From Rhizobium sp. TH2 (GTDB lineage Bacteria > Pseudomonadota > Alphaproteobacteria > Rhizobiales > Rhizobiaceae): a DNA stretch of 64,000 nucleotides. Made by a program: the position numbers and the translations under genes. Location of the stretch: assembly GCF_024707525.1 (NCBI RefSeq), contig NZ_CP062231.1:4154001-4218000 (forward strand), read 5' to 3'. The notes under the pieces are model-generated. The model saw nothing but the letters and a program-made list of their open reading frames with translations, was not told the origin of the DNA and made no database searches. Numbering within the stretch: the first letter of the stretch is position 1; each line of letters starts with the position of its first letter. Below, piece after piece: positions 25,455 through 34,296 of the stretch.

Positions 25455-26840
25455 ATGATGACGCGTTTGGGAACGTGCATACTTTCTATCTTCATGCTCA
25501 TTGCAACAGCGGCCGGCGCTGCTGAACTCGATCGCAAGGAAGCGACCGAGATCGCCAAGGAAGCCTACATCTACGGCGTCCCGATGGTGAGCATATATGC
25601 GACGCTGTACGCGTTCTCGATCGATGAGAAGAACCCGGAATACAAGGGACCATTCAACTCGACGCTCAATGTCGCGCGAGTTTTCACGCCGAAGGACACT
25701 GGTTTCGTCACCCCGAATTCGGACACGCCCTACACGTTCATGGGGCTCGATCTTCGCGCTGAGCCCATGGTCATCACCGTGCCGAAGATCGAGCCGGAGC
25801 GCTACTTCGTGTTTCAGCTCATGGACATGTACACATTCAACTTCGCTTACATCGGTACGCGGACGACAGGCAATGACGGCGGAACATACCTGATCGCCGG
25901 ACCGGCCTGGACGGGAGAGACCCCGAAGGGCATAAGCAAGGTGATCCACTCGGAGACGCAGTTCGTCAACGTGGTCGGGCGAACGCAGATGTTCAATCCC
26001 GGCGACCTCGATAATGTCAAGAAGATCCAGGCCGACTACAAGCTGCAGTCGCTCTCCGAGTTCGAAGGCAAGCCGCGCATTCCGGAACCCGAGACCGATT
26101 GGATTCGCCCGATATTGCCTGCTGAACAGAAGACGAGCACGGAATTCTACGACGTGCTGGCGTTCCTTCTGCAATTCACACCAACGCATCCCTCCGAAAC
26201 CGAGCTTCGGGCGAGATTTGAGAAGCTTGGGCTGAAGCCGGGCGAGAAGTTCGACGTTTCCGCGCTTCCTGACGACATCAAGGCAGCTTTGGCCGACGGT
26301 ATGAAGGAGGGCCAGAAGGCGATCGATGATCGCCGCGTGTCGTTGCACGGAAACAGTGCTGATCTCTTCGGCACCCGCGAATTTCTGAAGAACGATTTCT
26401 TGACGCGCGCCGTTGGCACGCAGGTCGGCATCGGGGCGAACTCGAAGGAGGAAGCGCTCTACCCGATCTACGAAAAGGACGCATCGGGCGGAATGCTCGA
26501 CGGGTCGAAGGGCAAGTATACGCTGCGTTTCGCGAAAGACGGTTTTCCGCCCGTCAATGCGTTCTGGTCGCTGACGATGTACAATCTGCCAAGCCAGCTT
26601 CTCGTTGACAATCCGGCAAATCGCTACCTGATCAATTCGCCGATGCTGCCGAACCTGAAGAAGGACGCCGATGGAGGGTTGACCATCTACATTCAGAACG
26701 AAAGCCCCGGCGCCGACAAGGAGGCCAACTGGTTGCCAGCGCCGAGTGGTCCGTTCATGATGGCGATGCGCTACTACCTTCCCAAGCCGGAACTGCTCTC
26801 CGGCGCCTGGAAGTCGCCGCAAGTGGATCGCATTCCTTGA
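25455..26840 (+). CDS. DUF1254/DUF1214 exported protein, copy 2
   Basis: A 461-residue paralogue of the divergent gene, with a signal peptide ending ATAAGAAELD. Start at ATG 25455 with AAGGAG eight bases upstream; a second ATG follows at once. Conserved segments match copy 1: EIAKEAYIYGVPMVSIYATL, FVTPNSDTPYTFMGLDLRAEP, FPPVNAFWSLTMYNLPSQLL and NESPGADKEANWLPAPSG. The two copies align throughout but differ enough to suggest an old duplication or separate acquisition. The function is unknown; no enzyme gene nearby explains it. Confidence 0.86.
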   Translation: MMTRLGTCILSIFMLIATAAGAAELDRKEATEIAKEAYIYGVPMVSIYATLYAFSIDEKNPEYKGPFNSTLNVARVFTPKDTGFVTPNSDTPYTFMGLDLRAEPMVITVPKIEPERYFVFQLMDMYTFNFAYIGTRTTGNDGGTYLIAGPAWTGETPKGISKVIHSETQFVNVVGRTQMFNPGDLDNVKKIQADYKLQSLSEFEGKPRIPEPETDWIRPILPAEQKTSTEFYDVLAFLLQFTPTHPSETELRARFEKLGLKPGEKFDVSALPDDIKAALADGMKEGQKAIDDRRVSLHGNSADLFGTREFLKNDFLTRAVGTQVGIGANSKEEALYPIYEKDASGGMLDGSKGKYTLRFAKDGFPPVNAFWSLTMYNLPSQLLVDNPANRYLINSPMLPNLKKDADGGLTIYIQNESPGADKEANWLPAPSGPFMMAMRYYLPKPELLSGAWKSPQVDRIP

Positions 26841-26852
26841 CCGTGGAAAATT

Positions 26853-27869
26853 TCAGACCCGCGCCCGTGACTTGAGCCAGCGATCGAAGGCCACGGCCAG
26901 GATCAGGATCAGGCCGATCACCACCGACTGCGTGTAGGACGAGACGTTGTTGAACTGCAGCCCGTTCTGCAGCACGCCGATCAGTGCCGCGCCAACCACT
27001 GTTCCGCCGACGCTGCCAATGCCGCCGAAGAGCGAGGTGCCGCCGATGACCACGGCGGAGATCACGGTCAGCTCATAGCCAAGACCCGCGACGGCTTCGG
27101 CGGAATTGAGCCGTGCCGACAACACGAAGGCCGCAAGGCCTGAGAAGAAGCCGACGATGACATAGACCGAGACCAGAACGCGATCGACTCTGAGGCCCGA
27201 GAGACGCGCCGCCTCCGCATTGCCGCCTACGGCATAGACCGCGCGGCCGTAGCGCGTATAGCGCAGCACGATATGGCAAAGCACGGCCGCGATGGCGAAG
27301 ATGATGACCGGAACCGGAACCGGACCGATCAGGCCCGTGCCGAACCAGCGCATATCGGGCGTGAAGCCGGAGATCGGCCCGCCATTGGAGAGCATCAGCG
27401 TCAGCCCGCGAAAGATCGTCAAGCCACCAAGGGTGACAACAAAAGGCGGAACCTTCAGTTTGGTGATGGTCAGGCCCTGTATCCCGCCTGCCGCCGAGCC
27501 GACGATGACGGCCGCGAGCAGTGCCGCGAACCAGCCATATCCAGTACCTTCGGAGGCCGAGAGCGACAGCGTGCTGGCAGCCCCGCCTTTGGCGACGATG
27601 GCCGCGACCATGCCGCAGAGCGCAAGCAGCGCACCGACGCTGAGATCGATGCCGGCGGTGAGAATGACGAAGGTCATGCCGAGCGCGATCAGCCCCGTGA
27701 TCGAGATCTGGCGCATGATGTTGAAGACGTTGATAGGATCGATGAAGCTCGGCTTCAGCACCGTAAACACGATCATCAGGATGATCAGGAAGAGTAGCGG
27801 GCCGAACTGCTTGAGGATTCGGAAGATATTCGGACCCTTGCGTTCGTCCGTATCGATCGTGACTGTCAT
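26853..27869 (-). CDS. Sugar ABC transporter permease (RbsC-like)
   Basis: A 338-residue inner-membrane permease of the BPD_transp_2 family (RbsC/XylH/MglC). Start ATG 27869 overlaps the ATPase stop by ATGA. Visible: GLIALGMTFVILTAGIDLSVGALLALCG, the conserved LSVGA loop region, KVPPFVVTLGGLTIFRG, and RYGRAVYAVGGNAEAARLSGL, the EAA-like loop that meets the ATPase. It is the last gene of the binding protein-ATPase-permease operon. The substrate is a monosaccharide or polyol; the sequence alone does not say which. Confidence 0.9.
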   Translation of the reverse strand: MTVTIDTDERKGPNIFRILKQFGPLLFLIILMIVFTVLKPSFIDPINVFNIMRQISITGLIALGMTFVILTAGIDLSVGALLALCGMVAAIVAKGGAASTLSLSASEGTGYGWFAALLAAVIVGSAAGGIQGLTITKLKVPPFVVTLGGLTIFRGLTLMLSNGGPISGFTPDMRWFGTGLIGPVPVPVIIFAIAAVLCHIVLRYTRYGRAVYAVGGNAEAARLSGLRVDRVLVSVYVIVGFFSGLAAFVLSARLNSAEAVAGLGYELTVISAVVIGGTSLFGGIGSVGGTVVGAALIGVLQNGLQFNNVSSYTQSVVIGLILILAVAFDRWLKSRARV

Positions 27870-29458
27870 CAAGCGTCTCCCTGCCGCTGCCCATGCTGAT
27901 CGGAACCAAGCGCCATCAGCGCCATGAGCGTTTCCTCGGTTGCTTCCACTGCGGGCATTTCGCCGGTGATCCTTCCCTTGCGCATGGTAACGATGCGGTC
28001 GCTGACGGCAAGCACTTCAGGCAGTTCGGAGGATATCACCATGACGGCGATGCCGCGCGCGGCAAGTTGCACGAGAATTTGATGCACCTCGGCCTTGGCG
28101 CCGACATCGACACCACGCGTCGGTTCATCGACGATCAACACCTTGGGATCGCGGGTCAGCCAGCGGGCGATGATCACCTTTTGCTGGTTGCCGCCCGAGA
28201 GGCCCTCGATCGCCTGGTCGGGCGACGCCATGCGGATCGACAATGCCTTCTTGTATTCGCCGAGCGCCTGCCGCTCACGGCCCTCGGCCATGATGCCGAT
28301 GGCGTTCGAATAGGTATCGAGCGACGCAACGGAGAAATTCTGCTGGATTTCCAGCATGGCGAAGATCGCCTGATGCTTGCGATCCTCCGGCACAAGGCCG
28401 ATGCCAAGTTCGATGGCGTCGGCCGGCGATTTCGGGCTGATCGGCTTGCCGTCGAGCGTGATCGTGCCGGCGGCGATCTGGTCGGCGCCGAAGATGGCGC
28501 GGGCAAGCTCAGTGCGGCCTGAACCGACAAGGCCCGCCACGCCGAGAATTTCGCCAGCCTTGAGATCGATATCGACACCATCGAGCACGATGGCATGCGG
28601 CGCCTCGGGATCGCGCCTTGTGCGCAGGCCGCGCACGCTGAGCCGGATGGCACCGGCCGTCTCCCGCTGCGTCGGCCGGGCATAGAGCTCGGACGCGGCG
28701 CGGCCGACCATCTTCTCGATGATCGCCGGGATCGGCACTGGCCGCCCCTCCTCGCGCAGCAGATGTCCGGCAAGCCGGCCATCGCGCAACACCGTCATGC
28801 GGTCGCAAATCGTGCTCGCCTCTTCCAGCCGATGGGTGACGAACATGATCGCCACACCCTCCTTGCGGAGGCGGTCCATGATGCCGAGCAGGCGTTGCAC
28901 TTCGGATTCGGTGAGCGCCGACGTCGGCTCGTCCATGATAATCAGCCGGCCCTTGATGGAGAGCGCGCGGGCGATCTCGACAAGCTGCTGTTCGGCAACG
29001 GAGAGCGCGGAAACCGGCGTATCGGGATCGATCGAAAGACCGACGCGGGCGATATGAGCGCGGGTTTCCTGACGCATGCGGCGCCAGTCGATCAGTCCCA
29101 GCCGGCCCACCGGCGCGCGGCCGATGAAGATATTCTCGGCGACCGACAGCGTTGGGATGAGGCTGAGTTCCTGGTAGATGGTGACGATACCGGCGTGCTT
29201 GGCGGCGGCGGGATTATGTGGTTTGTAATCGATGCCATCAAAAACAATGCTGCCGCTGGACGGCGGCTGGGCTCCGGAGAGAATCTTGAGCAGCGTGGAT
29301 TTGCCCGCGCCATTCTCGCCGAGCAGGCCGAGAATTTCGCCGGGCCGGACATCGAGCGAAACATCCTGCAGCGCCGCGACACCGGAGAACCGCTTGGATA
29401 TGCCGTGGACTTCGAGCAAGGGTTGGTTCGGCTGTTGCGCCTCGGCCACTGCCACCAT
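27869..29458 (-). CDS. Sugar ABC transporter ATP-binding protein (RbsA/MglA-type, two NBDs)
   Basis: A 529-residue cytoplasmic ATPase with two fused nucleotide-binding domains. Start at ATG 29458 (MVAVAEAQQPNQPLLEVHG) with GGAG before it; the open frame upstream runs through a repeat. NBD1: Walker A GLLGENGAGKSTLLKIL, signature LSVAEQQLVEIARAL, Walker B LIIMDEPTSAL. NBD2: degenerate Walker A GLVGSGRTELARAIFG, signature LSGGNQQKVIIARWL, Walker B VLIVDEPTRGVD. The degenerate second Walker A is normal for this family. It couples translationally to the permease. Confidence 0.92.
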   Translation of the reverse strand: MVAVAEAQQPNQPLLEVHGISKRFSGVAALQDVSLDVRPGEILGLLGENGAGKSTLLKILSGAQPPSSGSIVFDGIDYKPHNPAAAKHAGIVTIYQELSLIPTLSVAENIFIGRAPVGRLGLIDWRRMRQETRAHIARVGLSIDPDTPVSALSVAEQQLVEIARALSIKGRLIIMDEPTSALTESEVQRLLGIMDRLRKEGVAIMFVTHRLEEASTICDRMTVLRDGRLAGHLLREEGRPVPIPAIIEKMVGRAASELYARPTQRETAGAIRLSVRGLRTRRDPEAPHAIVLDGVDIDLKAGEILGVAGLVGSGRTELARAIFGADQIAAGTITLDGKPISPKSPADAIELGIGLVPEDRKHQAIFAMLEIQQNFSVASLDTYSNAIGIMAEGRERQALGEYKKALSIRMASPDQAIEGLSGGNQQKVIIARWLTRDPKVLIVDEPTRGVDVGAKAEVHQILVQLAARGIAVMVISSELPEVLAVSDRIVTMRKGRITGEMPAVEATEETLMALMALGSDQHGQRQGDA

Positions 29459-29533
29459 TCGTTTCTCCGGTTCGACTTGGATGTCGCCTTCCAAGGCTAC
29501 ATCTGTGGAAATGGCGGGTGCGGCTGTCTCCCT

Positions 29534-29582
29534 CTTCTCCCCTTGGGGAGAAGTGCCGAGCGTAGCGAGGCGATGAGGGGTT
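29534..29582. repeat. RIME-like intergenic repeat, arm 1
   Basis: About 49 bp from CTTCTCCCCTTGGGGAGAAG through GATGAGGGGTT. With the inverted arm at 29607-29653 it forms a ~120-bp element between the binding protein and ATPase genes, like the mosaic RIME elements reported in rhizobia. Confidence 0.8.
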
Positions 29583-29606
29583 CCCACATCGTCGGGCGCT
29601 TCGCGC

Positions 29607-29653
29607 AACCCCTCATCCGACCCTTCGGGCCACCTTCTCCCCAAGGGGAGAAG
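29607..29653. repeat. RIME-like intergenic repeat, arm 2
   Basis: AACCCCTCATCCG, CCCTTCGGG and CACCTTCTCCCCAAGGGGAGA in order; the outer 20 bp is a perfect inverted match to arm 1 at 29534, while the inner hairpin differs. Confidence 0.8.
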
Positions 29654-29665
29654 CGGGAGCAAGAT

Positions 29666-29694
29666 GCCGCCGGCCAGATGCCCCGGCCGGCGGC
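29666..29694 (-). terminator. Hairpin after the sugar-binding protein gene
   Basis: GCCGCCGGCC and GGCCGGCGGC, a perfect 10-bp stem with a 9-base loop, 12 bp after the binding protein stop on the minus strand. It lacks a T-run, so it is more likely an mRNA-stabilising or partial attenuation structure that lowers ATPase and permease expression than a full terminator. Confidence 0.5.
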
Positions 29695-29706
29695 AGCCGT
29701 TCGTTC

Positions 29707-30654
29707 TTACTTGGCTTCGCCGATGCGCTCGGCCTTGTCGATATTGTCCTTGCCGATGACGATCGGAGTCAGGAGAACGAGTTTCTCCTTGGGCTCGGTC
29801 TTGTCCTTGGCATAGGCAACGGCGATCTTGACCGCGGTACGGGACTGTTCGCCCGGGAACTGCTCGACGGTGCCGGCAAGCTTGCCGTCGCGGACCGCGA
29901 CGATTGCTTCCGGAAGCGCATCAAAGCCATAGATTTTCACGTCGCTGAAGCCGCGGGCCGCGCAGGCTTCCATCGCGCCGAGGGCCATGTCGTCATTGGC
30001 GCAGATGATGGCATCCGGCTTGCCGTTTGCCGAAAGGCCGGCCTCGGTGACCGCCAAGCCCTGATCGCGGGCGAAGTTGCCGGTCTGCTCGAAGATGATC
30101 TGGTACTTGTCCTTCATACCGTCGAGCACGTTGTGGACGCCCTTGTTGCGATCGATCGCCGGACCTGCGCCGGGCTGGCCCTGCAGGTGGAAGAGCTTCG
30201 CACCATTGGGGAAGGCATCGACCACGGCCTGCGCCTCGGCTTCGCCGCCCTTGACATTGTCGGCACCGACATGGGCGAGAATGCCTTCGACGCCATCGAC
30301 GCGGCGGTCGATGGTGACGACCGGCACGCCGGCCGCGATTGCCTGTTCGATGGCAGGCGCAAGCGCGTTGACATCGAGCGGCGAGATGACGATGGCGTTG
30401 ACCTTCTGCACGATCGCCGACTCGATGTCGGCGGTCTGCTTCGGCGCGGAATTCTGGCCGTCGCTTTCGATGATGTTGACGCCCTGCGCCTCAGCCTCGG
30501 CCTTGATCTGGTTCAGCATGTGGACGAAGAACGGGAAGCCGAGATTGGGCACGGAGCCCAGAATGGTCAGCTTCTCCTGTGCGAGCGCGCCGGGGGTCAC
30601 CGCGGCAAGGGTAGCAAGAGCTACGGACGACAATAAAAATTCGCGTCTATTCAT
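29707..30654 (-). CDS. Sugar ABC transporter substrate-binding protein (RbsB-like)
   Basis: A 315-residue periplasmic binding protein of the Peripla_BP_4 family. Start ATG 30654 (MNRREFLLSSVALATLAAV), supported by GAGGAGG nine bases upstream; the ATG three codons earlier sits too close to that site. Residues 1-26 are a signal peptide with an RR pair (NRREFLLS), so Tat export is possible. Family segments include TILGSVPNLGFPFFVHMLNQ, ISPLDVNALAPAIEQA, VVTIDRRVDG, CANDDMALGAMEA and VKIYGFDALPEAI. It binds a sugar and heads the three-gene operon. Confidence 0.9.
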   Translation of the reverse strand: MNRREFLLSSVALATLAAVTPGALAQEKLTILGSVPNLGFPFFVHMLNQIKAEAEAQGVNIIESDGQNSAPKQTADIESAIVQKVNAIVISPLDVNALAPAIEQAIAAGVPVVTIDRRVDGVEGILAHVGADNVKGGEAEAQAVVDAFPNGAKLFHLQGQPGAGPAIDRNKGVHNVLDGMKDKYQIIFEQTGNFARDQGLAVTEAGLSANGKPDAIICANDDMALGAMEACAARGFSDVKIYGFDALPEAIVAVRDGKLAGTVEQFPGEQSRTAVKIAVAYAKDKTEPKEKLVLLTPIVIGKDNIDKAERIGEAK

Positions 30655-30746
30655 AAAGCTCATCCTCCTCAAAAAGCTTGCGCGGGATGACTGCCACTCC
30701 TCATTGCAGCCGAGCGCGCCGGAACCTTATGAATGGAGTTAGTAAA

Positions 30747-30769
30747 GCGCAATACCAATAGTGTTGCGC
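30747..30769. promoter_or_regulatory. Dyad upstream of the sugar ABC operon
   Basis: GCGCAA-N11-TTGCGC, about 95 bp upstream of the binding protein start. It is the only clear dyad in this promoter region and could be a sugar-regulator operator; no regulator gene is adjacent. Confidence 0.4.
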
Positions 30770-30819
30770 AGTGCGAAGCATCTATACCGCACTGCAAATA
30801 TAGCTAGGCGTTTGATCGA

Positions 30820-30849
30820 ATTGTCTTTTTCACTTTTGAAAAAGACAAT
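30820..30849 (-). terminator. Terminator after ftsK-like gene
   Basis: A perfect 12-bp stem ATTGTCTTTTTC / GAAAAAGACAAT with a six-base loop, 15 bp past the ftsK stop. The stem is A/T-rich and could act in either direction. Confidence 0.65.
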
Positions 30850-30863
30850 GACCGGAACTGGAC

Positions 30864-33344
30864 TTATGTGCCGGAAGACGAGCCATGATCGCTTCCGTGG
30901 CTGTTGCCGATGATCTCGCGCTTGCCGACATGGTTAGCGGGGCCGACGAGGCCGTCCTTCTCCATGCGCTCGACCAGCGAGGCGGCCTTGTTGTAGCCGA
31001 TGCCGAGGCGGCGCTGGATGTAGGAGGTCGAGCATTTCTTGTCGCGGAGGATCACCTTGACGGCCTTGTCGTAGAGGTCGTTGCCATCCTCGGCGGCCAT
31101 GTCGGATTTGTCGAAGACCGCGCTGTCCTGTTCCTCGTCTTCCTCCGCCTCGTCATCGGTGGTGACCGTGTCGAGATATTCCGGGCGGCCCTGGAGTTTC
31201 AGGTGCGCCACGACCTTCTCGACTTCGAGATCGGAGACAAAAGGTCCATGGACGCGGGCGATGCGGCCGCCGCCGGCCATGTGCAGCATGTCGCCCTGGC
31301 CGAGCAGTTGTTCGGCGCCCTGCTCCCCGAGAATGGTGCGGCTGTCGATCTTTGACGTCACCTGGAAGGAGATGCGGGTCGGGAAATTCGCCTTGATCGT
31401 ACCGGTGATGACATCGACAGAGGGCCGTTGGGTGGCCATGATCAGGTGGATACCCGCCGCACGCGCCATCTGGGCAAGCCGCTGGATGGCGCCTTCGATC
31501 TCCTTGCCGGCGACCATCATCAGGTCGGCCATCTCATCGACGATGACGACGATATAGGGCATCGGCGCGAGGTCGAGCGGCTGGTTCTCGTGGATCGGCT
31601 CGCCGGTGCCCTTCTCGAACCCGGTCTGGACGACATGGGTGATCGTCTCGCCCCGCGCGCGAGCCTCGGCGGCGCGGGCATTGTAGCCGTCGATATTGCG
31701 GACGCCGAGCCGCGACATCTTGCGGTAGCGGTCCTCCATCTCGCGCACCGCCCATTTCAACGCCAGCACAGCCTTCTTGGGATCGGTGACGACAGGCGTC
31801 AGCAGATGCGGGATGCCGTCATAGACCGAGAGTTCCAGCATCTTCGGATCGACCATGATCAGCCGGCATTCCTCCGGCGTCAGCCGGTAGAGTAGCGACA
31901 GGATCATCGTGTTGATGGCGACCGATTTGCCCGAGCCGGTGGTGCCGGCAACGAGCAGATGCGGCATCTTGGCAAGTTCGGCGATCACGGGCTCGCCGCC
32001 GATGGTCTTGCCGAGGCAGAGCGGCAGCTTGTAGCCGGTCTTCGAGAAATCCGGCGAGTCGATGAGTTCGCCGAAATAGACGGTTTCGCGCGTCGCATTC
32101 GGCAGTTCGACGCCGATGACATTGCGGCCGGGCACGACGGCGACACGGGCGGAAAGCGCCGACATTGAGCGGGCGATATCATCGGCGAGGCCGATGACCC
32201 GGGAGGACTTCACGCCCGGTGCGGGCTCGAATTCATAGAGGGTGACGACCGGGCCGGGGCGGACATGGATGATCTCGCCACGGATGCCGAAATCCTCAAG
32301 CACGCTTTCAAGCAGGCCGGCATTGCGCTCCAGCTGCTCCTGGCTCATCACGAAGCCGATGGTCTCCGGCGGGTCCTGCAGCAGCGCGCGCGGCGGAAAT
32401 TCATAGCCGCCAGCATTGGCTGTGACATGCGCAATCGGCTCGATCTTGAAGGGCTTGGAAACCTGAACCGCTGATGCGACTTGCACCGGCTCGACGATGG
32501 CAGGAGGCGACGAAGCTTGGGGCTGGATGGCGGTTGGCACCGCGGCCCGCCCGGCAGGCTTCGCCGTCTCGAGAGGTCTTGCGCCACGGCTCCAGGGGAA
32601 GGCCGCCGGCTTGATGGTAGGCGTCGGCGCCAATGGAATCGGCGCGGCGTTAGGGATGAGAGACGGTGCATCGGATGCAGCGCTCGCGACGGAAACGGGC
32701 ACGGCGGCCTGCTTGACCTCGATGCTCCTGTAAAGCCCGAGCACGGATGACGAAGCTTCGACCGTCTTCGACCGGGTCGACTCCCTCCGCGGGGCGACGG
32801 GCACGCGAGCAGGCTGGGCAATCGGCGCAGGCATTTCGTCCACCACGACATCGAAGGATTCCCAAAAGGCGAAATCCGAGAGTTGGGCGAACGGCGAAAG
32901 CGGCTTCGATGCGATGGAAACTTCCGCTGCCTTCACCGACTCGACAACCGGCACGGCATTATCATTGACGGGCTGCTCTGGTGCCTGCTCGATCAACGTG
33001 TTCGGCGCGGCGGAGCCGCCGTTCAAAATCATCATGGTGGAAATCATTTCCTGGAGTTCTGCGACCGACGGCGCCTTTTCGGCGATTTCCGAGCGGAGTT
33101 CGACCGTCTGCTGCACATCATCCGGATGCAGATCGCGATCCGGCGTACGGGTGAAGCGCACATTCGGCGCGAGGAAGAAATGCCTCTCCCACATCGGCTG
33201 CTCGGCTTTCGCGGCGGCTTCGGCGATCTGCCGCATGCGCCGGAGCGCCGCCCCCTCGCGGGGCTGATGCTCCTCACCATCCACGCCGGACTCGCTGCCG
33301 TCGTTGAAGGAGGCAGGCGGAAAATTTGTTCTGGGAATTCGCAT
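30864..33344 (-). CDS. FtsK/SpoIIIE-type DNA translocase lacking the N-terminal membrane domain
   Basis: About 826 residues. Residues 1-330 are a Pro/Ala/Val-rich linker with no membrane helix. The beta domain starts near 345 ([13 protein letters not shown]), and the motor has Walker [17 protein letters not shown], the [20 protein letters not shown] segment and Walker [16 protein letters not shown]. The gamma winged helix that reads KOPS sites is at the C-terminus ([27 protein letters not shown]). The start is uncertain: ATG 33344 gives [16 protein letters not shown] 33449 adds 35 residues from poorly coding DNA; neither has a strong Shine-Dalgarno. Many Rhizobiales carry a second, soluble FtsK in addition to the membrane one. 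Its role would be DNA pumping, perhaps chromosome dimer resolution. Confidence 0.88.
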   Translation of the reverse strand: MRIPRTNFPPASFNDGSESGVDGEEHQPREGAALRRMRQIAEAAAKAEQPMWERHFFLAPNVRFTRTPDRDLHPDDVQQTVELRSEIAEKAPSVAELQEMISTMMILNGGSAAPNTLIEQAPEQPVNDNAVPVVESVKAAEVSIASKPLSPFAQLSDFAFWESFDVVVDEMPAPIAQPARVPVAPRRESTRSKTVEASSSVLGLYRSIEVKQAAVPVSVASAASDAPSLIPNAAPIPLAPTPTIKPAAFPWSRGARPLETAKPAGRAAVPTAIQPQASSPPAIVEPVQVASAVQVSKPFKIEPIAHVTANAGGYEFPPRALLQDPPETIGFVMSQEQLERNAGLLESVLEDFGIRGEIIHVRPGPVVTLYEFEPAPGVKSSRVIGLADDIARSMSALSARVAVVPGRNVIGVELPNATRETVYFGELIDSPDFSKTGYKLPLCLGKTIGGEPVIAELAKMPHLLVAGTTGSGKSVAINTMILSLLYRLTPEECRLIMVDPKMLELSVYDGIPHLLTPVVTDPKKAVLALKWAVREMEDRYRKMSRLGVRNIDGYNARAAEARARGETITHVVQTGFEKGTGEPIHENQPLDLAPMPYIVVIVDEMADLMMVAGKEIEGAIQRLAQMARAAGIHLIMATQRPSVDVITGTIKANFPTRISFQVTSKIDSRTILGEQGAEQLLGQGDMLHMAGGGRIARVHGPFVSDLEVEKVVAHLKLQGRPEYLDTVTTDDEAEEDEEQDSAVFDKSDMAAEDGNDLYDKAVKVILRDKKCSTSYIQRRLGIGYNKAASLVERMEKDGLVGPANHVGKREIIGNSHGSDHGSSSGT

Positions 33345-33599
33345 GAGACCTGCACGCAAGGAGAAGATGAGCCCCATCAGGGATAGGAAATGAAGGTTAA
33401 GAATGTCTTCCCGGCGCAAAGAAAATTCTCTCCGATTGATGGGTGCCATCAGCAAAATTCATTAGTTTTCATGCTCTTAAGGAATATGCTACTGCGCAGC
33501 TTATAGGAATCGGCCGTGTCGGCGCTGTCTCATCGAGGAGGCCAATGGTTCCGCCGCGCATACGTGCATTTTACGGAGATTTCCGGGGCCGATCGGGTC
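33345..33599. other. Gene-poor spacer between ftsK-like and tetR
   Basis: About 255 bp of lower-GC DNA with no convincing gene. It must hold the ftsK-like promoter. A minus-strand frame stays open through part of it, but codon use there is not typical. Confidence 0.5.
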
Positions 33600-33640
33600 T
33601 TGACGCAGTGCAACAAAACCAATTAAAGAACGAACGTTCG
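33600..33640 (+). promoter_or_regulatory. tetR-RND promoter with CGAACGTTCG operator
   Basis: TTGACG (33600-33605), 17 bp, TTAAAG (33623-33628), then a perfect palindrome CGAACGTTCG (33631-33640) across the likely start of transcription, 22 bp before the tetR ATG. This fits autorepression by the TetR protein and control of the downstream pump. Confidence 0.6.
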
Positions 33641-33661
33641 AATTTTAATCCGGCGACATCA

Positions 33662-34225
33662 ATGGCCCGTAACCGCACGATCGATACCGATGCAGTCCTC
33701 GATGCTGCCGAACGCGTCGCGATTCGCGATGGCGCCGTCGGCTTGTCCATCGATGCCGTGGCGAAGGAAGCCGGCATCAGCAAGTCGCGCGTGGTCTATG
33801 ACTACAAGTCCAAGAGCGGCTTGCTGCAGGCGCTGATCGAACGGCGCCTGCGCACCGAGGACGATCGCATCCTGGCAGCGATAGAAGAGCATCGCGAGAC
33901 GGTAAATCCCGAGCTCTGCGGACGCATCGCGGCAGCCTCGGAGGTGCCCAAGGACGACGACCGTGCTATCGCACTCACCATCTGCGCCGCCATGTCGAGC
34001 GAGGAGCCGCTGCAGGACATGGTCCGCAAATGGGTCGATCGCGACATCGGTGCGGTTCAGGTAAGCGCCAGCAACCGGGCGCTTGCGCTCGTCGCCTATC
34101 TTGCGCTGCATGGGCTGATGTCGCTGGAATACATGGACTTCCATCGCTGGGAACCAGCCGAGCGCGACACCATCCTGACCGAAATCAGGCGGCTTTCCGA
34201 AGCCGCTTCGAGCCAAACCACGTGA
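33662..34225 (+). CDS. TetR family regulator of the RND efflux operon
   Basis: A 187-residue TetR/AcrR regulator. Start at ATG 33662 (MARNRTIDTDAVLDAAERVA), because the frame upstream contains the promoter. The helix-turn-helix is VGLSIDAVAKEAGISKSRVVYDYKSKSGLL (written here as two parts: VGLSIDAVAKEAGISKSRVV and YDYKSKSGLL); the YDYKSK replaces the common YYHFPSK. The C-terminal ligand domain is Glu/Arg-rich with FHRWEPAERD. It is 71 bp upstream of the membrane fusion protein gene in the same orientation, like BepR-BepDE in Brucella. Ligand unknown. Confidence 0.87.
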   Translation: MARNRTIDTDAVLDAAERVAIRDGAVGLSIDAVAKEAGISKSRVVYDYKSKSGLLQALIERRLRTEDDRILAAIEEHRETVNPELCGRIAAASEVPKDDDRAIALTICAAMSSEEPLQDMVRKWVDRDIGAVQVSASNRALALVAYLALHGLMSLEYMDFHRWEPAERDTILTEIRRLSEAASSQTT

Positions 34226-34296
34226 CACCAATGACAGAGTTTCGCCGGGAGATATATTATCCCGGTGCCGATGATTATAATCCGAAGGCCAATAAT

